Assembly (NCBI GenBank): GCA_028673005.1
Contig: CM054117.1
Coordinates: 32,274,561-32,338,560, forward strand
Origin: Tanypteryx hageni
Lineage: Eukaryota > Arthropoda > Insecta > Odonata > Petaluridae
DNA length: 64,000 nt
Direction: 5' to 3'
Shown here: piece after piece, positions 57,850-64,000 of the stretch
Layout of the letters: each line of letters starts with the position of its first letter
How positions within the stretch are numbered: position 1 is the first letter of the stretch
Program-made: the position numbers and the translations under genes
Notes under the pieces: generated by a model
Databases searched by the model: none
Told to the model about the DNA's origin: nothing
The model's input: only the letters and a program-made list of their open reading frames with translations

Positions 57850-60360
57850 TACGGCTGGCAGTTTTTGGTCTTTCAATTCAATGATTTAAATTTACTTTTC
57901 ATTTCGAAATTCTACGTAAAATTTTACATATATTTTAGGATACTTTGATTATTTATTTAAATTTATATAGGAAGTTAAATCTGTATGTAAAAATTAATCG
58001 AACTAATACTATGTTATTCATAAATTTTATTTTATTTATGGGCATTTACACTCTTCTTCATTTTTAAATGTTAATATTAAACAAAACACTCAATAACAAA
58101 TTTATTAAAATATTACTTTATCTTTTCCCTTACCGTAAAAAAGTATACAAAGTAAGAAGTGTATTTAAATCATTAATTTGATCTTTTACTAATTAAATAA
58201 TGATTTTAAACCAAGAAAATCACCACATTTGAGCCAACCAAGAGATTTCGCGTTTTTTTTTATTTACGACAAAATGTCCAGGTACTGAGTGTAGTACGAG
58301 AACCTAAATACGATACACAACGTGTTAAAGCGAAGTATGCACAGCGTACGATCAAGCTTACCTCTTTTAGAGGACGTCTCACAGCGGCTGCAACGGCCGA
58401 CTTTAGACGCAATTTCCGAAACAGATATCTCGCAAACGAGTAGAAATATCTGGATGCAGTTTTCTGTATATTATTAAACTATCACTCTTTAACATCTTCC
58501 GTTTTTTTTTAAATGTACTTTTATTACTTGTAAGTCCGCAATCAACATGGAAACTATCAATTACGAGCGCTCTATTTTCTCCAAAAGTAGATAAGCTACC
58601 CCAATTTTAATAACTGGGAAAGGATGCTTAACCCTTTGAGCTTAAAGTTAAATGCATCTTTTGCTCGTATTCCATGGCAAATCTTCAGAATTTGAAACAA
58701 AAATCACTATTGTTCAGCAATTTTTGAAACCGTTTAATCGGATACTGGCAGTAAACAGTTCAGCCTTTTGCAGCTGGTTGTGAGTCGTTGGCGCTAGCTT
58801 AGAAAATGCAAACAGTGGCAACCTGTGGCAGTGACTTTGGAGAAGAGTGGGTAGTAGTAGTCTTTGGAGAAGAGGTTCCTCGAGGGAAATGGTGAGAGTA
58901 CGTGTCACGCTGGAAAGCTGCCGCAAACGGTTTCCCATTGCGGTAAGGCTAATTGCAGTTTAGTGTGTGGCTGTAGGAGGTAGTGATAAAAACCTACTTA
59001 ACCATTCCTCTTTAAAGCAGCTCCCGTCCGGAGATCTATGGTCAATTTCTTCTAATTTTAATTTGCAAGAGAATGAAAGCCTGCACGCCTAACAATCGGT
59101 TTTTACGTGTTTTCTCACGGGAAACAGAATGTATATCCTGGAGTCGAATCCGAATCCTTTTCGGAGATATTTTTATCTTCATTAACGTTCACGTAATACC
59201 TTCGTCGTAAATTACCCATTTCTTTTCACTTACAAACGTTGTGTGAACGTAAAGAAAATAGACGTATTTACATTTATTTCTTCGTCGTAGATAATCCATT
59301 TCCCGTCATTTTCCAAATGTCGCGTGCGCACGAAAAAAATAAACTATCTGGTGGTACCCACAAAAACTTTTGCGAAGTCAGTCAGAAATCTGCATGTTTA
59401 ACCGAGCTGTCACACATAGCTCGGAGATTGATTTATCTTGCAAATTCCTACGACTCGTCTGTGAAAATGAGGTTCACTTAATAACGACGTGCAACTAAAT
59501 TTTTATGGCTGCAACAACAATTTAACTCAATGAATTATAAAAAAGATATACCACATTACAATCTCGTGCATTCCGTCAGCCAAACCGACTTCTTACGTCG
59601 GTGTTTAACGTGGAATATACGGAAAATGCTAACAAGTAGCAAGTAATGGAAGAAGAAACTGCAAAAGTGTATTTTTTTTACTTTTTTAAATATATCTCGA
59701 CTGTTTTTGAGTTGTACTTTGTCACCTTCGCTATTTCCGTTATGTAACAAATAATATCGAACCTGGGAATTTCATAAAACCGATGAAATCGTCGATTCTA
59801 AATTCGTAATTACACTAACCTCTACTATTAGAATTAATTACGCAGAGAGTTTGCTTCAGCCCTCCCCCAAAAACCCCTTACTTGGACAAAAAACAATTCC
59901 ATGGGCCTGTTTTCTCTATCATTTCGATGAAAGAATGACTGTTAAATAACAATGGCGAATTATAATACGTACAAATGATCGCCCAAGATGCGGAATAATC
60001 TCTGAAACTCCGATTGATACGCAAGAATGTCGTATTTTATACAATAATAAATCCTAAAGGCTTAGGTGGCGTCGCGACAGGAATACATATTCACCTACTG
60101 ACATAACATTCACGTAGATAGGAAGTTAAAAATCAGTCGGCGGCGAAAGCGACGCTGCTCAAATTGTTGGAATACTTTTGAAAATGAGTATACATAGTAC
60201 ATCTCTTGAATACTATTCATAAGTTCTCGATCAGTAGGTTTAGTCCTCCAGAATAAACATTCTTCGCAAGAAGTAAGGTTACGAAAGGAGTACAGATTAC
60301 GAACTCAACGCGTCGGTCGGCAGATTTGACTGGACGCGATGAAATTTAAACCATCTTCAC
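57850..60360. other. Interior of putative element, AT-rich
   Basis: Mostly AT-rich. A GC-moderate patch at 58730-58950 has an ORF on the minus strand with no domain. No transposase remnant or further exon with good splice sites could be found. Confidence 0.45.
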
Positions 60361-60548
60361 CGGGCTTTATCTTCCCCTCCTTCGATCGAGCCCAGATAAC
60401 AACTGCTGTTGCCATACGTATTAGTATTCAACCAAACGGCTAAATCTTCCACTCCTAGTGGTTCCCTAAAATCCCTCAAAGGGTCACTGAAGCCGTGCTC
60501 CCGCTGCGCCCTCTGGAGGATATCTCGAAGAACTAAACCAACGGAGCT
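60361..60548 (-). CDS. Candidate internal coding exon, unknown protein
   Basis: This 188 bp minus-strand block is the most protein-like sequence in the window. Its acceptor is textbook: a CACTAAC branch-point-like site about 25 nt upstream, a pyrimidine-leaning run, then CTCAG (complement of 60549-60553). The donor is CCCG|GTGAAG. Only one of the three frames is open across it. It encodes 62 residues and ends mid-codon (phase 2), starting SSVGLVLRDILQRAQREH, with GVEDLAVWLNTNTYGNSS in the middle and an acidic GSIEGGEDKA end. The composition is balanced and helix-forming, unlike the compositional ORFs elsewhere. I do not recognise the family and it does not resemble hAT transposase. It lies inside the putative element 57632-61490, so it could be a host exon surrounding old insertions or a captured gene fragment. 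Confidence 0.45.
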
Positions 60549-60807
60549 CTGAGGAGTTACGAAAATAGTTAGTGCAGAAAAAAGTTCATTGTACGAACAC
60601 GAAACGATATTTCTTGTTCTTATATTTTCACTCCCTTGACAAATTTTGCCAAACGTGATGATTTCGACAACCATCCTATATGGGAAAACATATATTAATG
60701 TTAATGCACGCCTTTTACTAACTGACTCTCTCTTCAATTTTAAGTAATGATTGCTAATTTATGTGCACCTTTTTAAAATCATTATATATAAATTGAAATT
60801 TACTAAC

Positions 60808-60939
60808 CTGTGGCAAAGGATGAAGGAGCCAAAAGCAAGAGAACGGAACGATCCTTCTTGGATAACTTTTAGAGAAAGACTGCCAAAAGAATGGGTTCAG
60901 CGCATACGGAGGAGTGAAAGTGCATACAACAACGTTCAT
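60808..60939 (-). CDS. Possible upstream exon paired with 60361-60548
   Basis: On the minus strand an ATG (complement of 60937-60939), directly after an acceptor-like TTTTCCCTATAG, opens a 44-codon frame. The frame ends at a strong donor, CCACAG|GTTAGTA (complement of 60802-60813). Its frame joins the candidate exon at 60361-60548 in phase 0 across a 259 bp intron (60549-60807). The peptide is rich in F, P and S and less convincing. The plus-strand frame here is equally protein-like. It may be a first coding exon or spurious. Confidence 0.25.
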
Positions 60940-61490
60940 CTATAGGGAAAACCCTAGCAAGGAATCGAGAAACATTTGTTCCAGGAATACGCTCCACGGG
61001 GTAGATGCGTGGAAGGGGTAGCAATACGGCTAGCGAAATTCCTTTCTTCCGAACCTCGAGGAACTCTCAGCACGACATATCCATGACCTTATCTGTATAG
61101 AGAGGCTCGTGGAATATCCCACCATTGGGTCGCCAAATATAATCTCAAAAACTTCAAAGGGCTAAGAAACACGTTCTCAAAACTACCCTAGGGCCTTGCG
61201 GTTACCTGATTATCGAGAGTAGAAGCGTGAGCTATTAAAAAACACGCATATTTAAGTGTAACGAAATACCCATCTTTCAGTCTCACTGCTAATGCAAACC
61301 CAGAATAGGAACGAAATCGTAGGTAGGAAATAATATTGCGGAAAAAGTAAACAGAAATGACCTCAATATTATAATTCAGAATAAAATATATTTTTAGACG
61401 TATACTTTTCCATCTTGTTGAAAAATCGACACATCATTTTCGTCGATTTTGAAAATTTAAAAAAATCGACTTAAATCGAATTCTACCAAG
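60940..61490. other. Unique DNA up to the right hAT-like end
   Basis: No open frame is sustained on either strand. The last ~75 bp carry CGTCGATTT and TTAAATCGAATTCTACC, the subterminal and terminal repeats of the putative element. Confidence 0.45.
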
Positions 61491-61498
61491 CCTACTTA

Positions 61499-62720
61499 TA
61501 TACACACATATGTGCGCCGCCTCTACTCTCGGTAGCTTGCATTAAATCACCCTCGCCACGATCTCGTTCACTCTCCCTGGCTCCCCCTTTACCTACAGGG
61601 CCGAAACAAAAGAAGTCTTGACTTCGTGCGGTCCCCGCGAGTAATTCCCTACATGGCCGTTCTATAAATCCTCTTCACTTAGAAAAAAATACAGAGAGAG
61701 AAAGCGAGAGGACGCAGGATAACGAAAGGAGATGGAAGGGGAAGCGAAGTAGGAGGTCAACTGAAAAAATAGGGAATTTTCCTCTACATGGAATGCCATT
61801 GGTTACGGTGGATTAACCAAAGGAACTCGATCTAGAAGAGGCACTTGGACGTGAATTATTCATGTGAGAGATAGAAAAAAAAGGGTTTTCGCTCGCTTGA
61901 AGGAAGCGTAAGATATGAAAAATTTTTGATTGGCGTGGTAATCTGGGGCACACGTTTTTTCAGTCGACAATTAGGATTTTAAAACGAAGCGAGTTGATTT
62001 CGGTAAGAAGCGGGAGTTCTGGTTACGTAAAGCTCTAGTTTTGAATATGAAGATATCAATCCTCTGGAGATAGAACCATAAGGTATGGCAATACTGATGC
62101 GTTTTGGGAAAAATTCTAATCTGTGTTTACTAATGCTAACGGAGAGAATTATCCTCTTCAATGAGGAAATATCGAGACATGATCTCAAGATGAAAAATTT
62201 CGCCTCTCTTTGACCTGTTTCTTAGGTATCTAAGAAACACTCGAATATGATTCTACAAAGAAAAATAATCAAATTTGAATTTTTTGGCAAATTTTTAAAT
62301 TGCTATAAGAATCGAAAGTCCTCCTCTTGAGCTTTTCTTTGAGCGCTCGCACCGTAAAAAAATGAAAGTTCAGATACTGGGTTCATGAGAGGCCTAGATG
62401 TCATTATTCTAAAAAACGAGTATTTTATCAGATTTCCATGCCAAATTTAATTCTCGATGCTAAGATAATAACAAAAACCTACATAATATAGGAAGAAACG
62501 GTGATTTACGCATTCCAATCTATTATTTACATTGTAATCTTCCCGCGAGAAATGAAGAGCCTTTGCAAATATTTTGCGAATATTTTAATGTGACCTTCTG
62601 AAACAACAGTTCAATGATAAAATAATATTCAAAATTCCTCGCCTATGACGCGTGTAAAGTTATTGCAAGGACAAATTTAAAACACGCAGCTTGTTTATTC
62701 TCATCGAAGCACATCTGGAA
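61499..62720. other. Unique DNA, nothing recognised
   Basis: No supported feature. Short GA runs lie at about 61690-61715. Confidence 0.5.
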
Positions 62721-63560
62721 AAAAGATATGAAATATTCACCTCGCTTTCGTCATTGTTTTTGGCATCTTCGGAAAAAGGCACCTTTTTCGCAAGTAGTAG
62801 TAGTTGTTTCAGAAGTCAAAATTGCAGGTAAACGCCTTTCCAGTGAATCACCGCGCAAAATGTTGGCGAATAAGCTTCCTTCACTCGAAAAACCGAGCCC
62901 GCCGGAGATTTTGCGCCGCGAAAAAAATAACGCAGCTTTTCGCGTGTTGGCCAAAGGAAAACCCCCAAAACAAAGAAGAGCATTCACACTTGGAAAGCGA
63001 TTCTCCGAGGAGAGGAGGAAAAAACAAAATTTAAAAAAAAATAAAAAATTCCTGTTTTGCAGATTCGAGTAGTGACGCGTGTCCCTAGCTCTCTCCGGAG
63101 TGGAGATGAGGGCCAAGGACAAACGGATGGACGTCTGCTTATATGTAGCCTTCCGCTTTGTTTATGTGTACATATTGAAGGCGAGTAAACACCAAGTAAC
63201 TTCCGATAGATGAAGCATGCGCTTCCGGTCGTTGTGGGGGGATGCTGTAATCTCGCCGCGGGACCACGAATGTTTGGGGGAGAGAGGAAGGAGAGTGAGA
63301 AGTGAGAGAGGGGTGAGGGAGGGAGGGAAAGAGGAAGGACCTTCGCAGATGGCGTGAAAAAGGCCATCCGATTCCGCAAGCTCATTGGGTGGTGGCGGGC
63401 GAGGATACCGGCTGACAAGCTCGGTCAGAGCGTGTGCTCTCTTGGTGCGCCGTGCGCGAGATATGCGCAACTCTGAATTAACAAGGACGGAATAACGAAA
63501 GGAACTGCTGTCGATGTGTGGTGGCCAGAAAAGGGGGGAAGGTATCAAGAACGTTCTAGG
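62721..63560. other. GC-moderate region with conflicting ORFs, GGA tract
   Basis: ORFs on both strands between 62728 and 63548 overlap and contradict each other. The plus frame at 62728-63072 is K/R/S/P-rich, and the minus frames are S/P/F-rich. A GGGAGAGAGGAAGGAG-type purine tract lies at 63245-63340. It may be regulatory or unrecognised repeat. I do not call a gene. Confidence 0.45.
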
Positions 63561-63604
63561 AAAATTTTGAAATAGGCCTATTTTTACACAAGCAATTCAA
63601 CCGC

Positions 63605-63632
63605 AAGCGAATTAGCTCAATTGGTAGATTTC
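63605..63632 (+). repeat. Possible tRNA 5'-half remnant
   Basis: GCGAATTAGCTCAATTGGTAGA contains a good pol III A box (TTAGCTCAATTGG). No B box follows at tRNA spacing. It may be a truncated SINE head, or chance. Confidence 0.3.
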
Positions 63633-64000
63633 GTGACACAAATCTTCTGAAATAGCTGTAATTTGTTTTGTAATTTTACCATAATTGCTGACTAAAATAG
63701 TAATACACCTATGGCGTTTTATTTCACATGCGGTACTAATGAAATTTTTGAAACAGCTTTAGAATGATAAAGACCGCGGTACGAATTATTGCACGATAAA
63801 ATGTAAACCCAAATCGTCAACTATTGTAAATAACGAAATACGAGATGAATCGGAAAAGGACTAATTTTTTGGGGAGTTTTTATTTAATCCAGTTAAGAAT
63901 TTATCAAACTTTTGTCGATTTATTCAATCTTTATTTATTCCCGTGCAAAAGAAAGCTATATTTTAAACCAACGCAGGTGTTTGCAATTAATTGATAAAAT
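63633..64000. other. AT-rich unique DNA
   Basis: Nothing recognised up to the end of the window. Confidence 0.5.

Larger units (their letters stand above)
57632..61490. mobile_element. Putative ~3.9 kb hAT-type element with perfect TIR ends
   Basis: The left end TAGGCTTGGTAGAATTCGA (57632-57650) is the exact inverse of the right end (61472-61490). Subterminal AAATCGACG / CGTCGATTT words repeat at both ends, as in transposase-binding regions. The flanks are CTTACATA (57624-57631) and CTTATATA (61491-61498), 7 of 8 identical. I recognise no hAT transposase, BED finger or RNase-H-like fold motif inside. The interior instead holds an exon-like sequence on the minus strand. An alternative is that the ends belong to separate insertions. 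Confidence 0.6.

Noticed and set aside
57632..61490. Hidden hAT transposase inside the large element
   Set aside because: No frame shows a BED finger or the conserved C-terminal dimerisation region; the exon-like peptide does not resemble it.
62728..63548. Cluster of long ORFs on both strands
   Set aside because: Mutually overlapping and compositional; no consistent exon with splice signals could be built.
1..64000. CRISPR arrays, operons, rRNA, prokaryotic promoters or terminators
   Set aside because: No regularly spaced identical repeats, no gene arrays and a clearly eukaryotic repeat content.

Overview
The window looks like non-coding DNA from a large, AT-rich arthropod genome, most probably an insect. 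It has no bacterial-style gene packing. It holds dispersed tRNA-derived SINEs, hAT and pogo/Tigger-type MITEs, RTE-like LINE tails, a solo LTR, a Helitron-like end, long (TA)n microsatellites and strand-asymmetric GA/CT tracts. I could not identify a species. It reads as intergenic or long-intron sequence. No complete protein-coding gene can be supported, and almost every ORF over 60 codons lies in low-complexity or random AT-rich sequence.

Layout. 0-13 kb: mostly unique AT-rich DNA with a CpG/NRF1-motif patch (1.35 kb), a CRE/bZIP-motif patch (2.2-2.5 kb), a 66/68-identical foldback (4.2 kb), a hAT MITE (8.0 kb) and a G-rich minisatellite (8.5 kb). 13-18 kb: Helitron-like terminus plus (TA)n, two direct copies of an unnamed dispersed repeat, and a 1.5 kb element with ~380 bp inverted arms. 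18-30 kb: GC/CpG patches and CT tracts, a Charlie-like hAT MITE with a perfect 8 bp target duplication (22.8 kb), a solo LTR with a 4 bp duplication (27.2 kb), SINE heads and an RTE-like tail. 30-31 kb: a full SINE followed by a dimeric hAT-like element packed with TATCGATA-type motifs. 33-50 kb: purine/pyrimidine tracts, RTE tail, hAT remnant (38.4 kb), a nested cloverleaf-like foldback (39.2-39.5 kb), a pogo/Tigger MITE (39.9 kb), a 67 bp near-perfect palindrome (42.6 kb) and a SINE cluster (46.3-46.9 kb). 50-64 kb: (TA)n, an 841 bp long-TIR element (51.8 kb), a third hairpin with hammerhead-like spacing (54.8 kb), and a ~3.9 kb interval between hAT-type inverted ends (57.6-61.5 kb) that contains the only convincing exon-like sequence (minus strand, about 60.36-60.55 kb).

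The most interesting signals are three. First, a set of hairpins (4.2, 39.3 and 54.8 kb) keep CUGANGA and GA(A)AC flanks around stems of unrelated but complementary sequence, as in a hammerhead ribozyme core. Second, a dimeric TIR element at 30.5 kb is built of two ~200 bp head-to-tail units. Third, a spliced-exon candidate lies inside a hAT-type element. All family assignments come from reading the sequence alone; no database search was possible.
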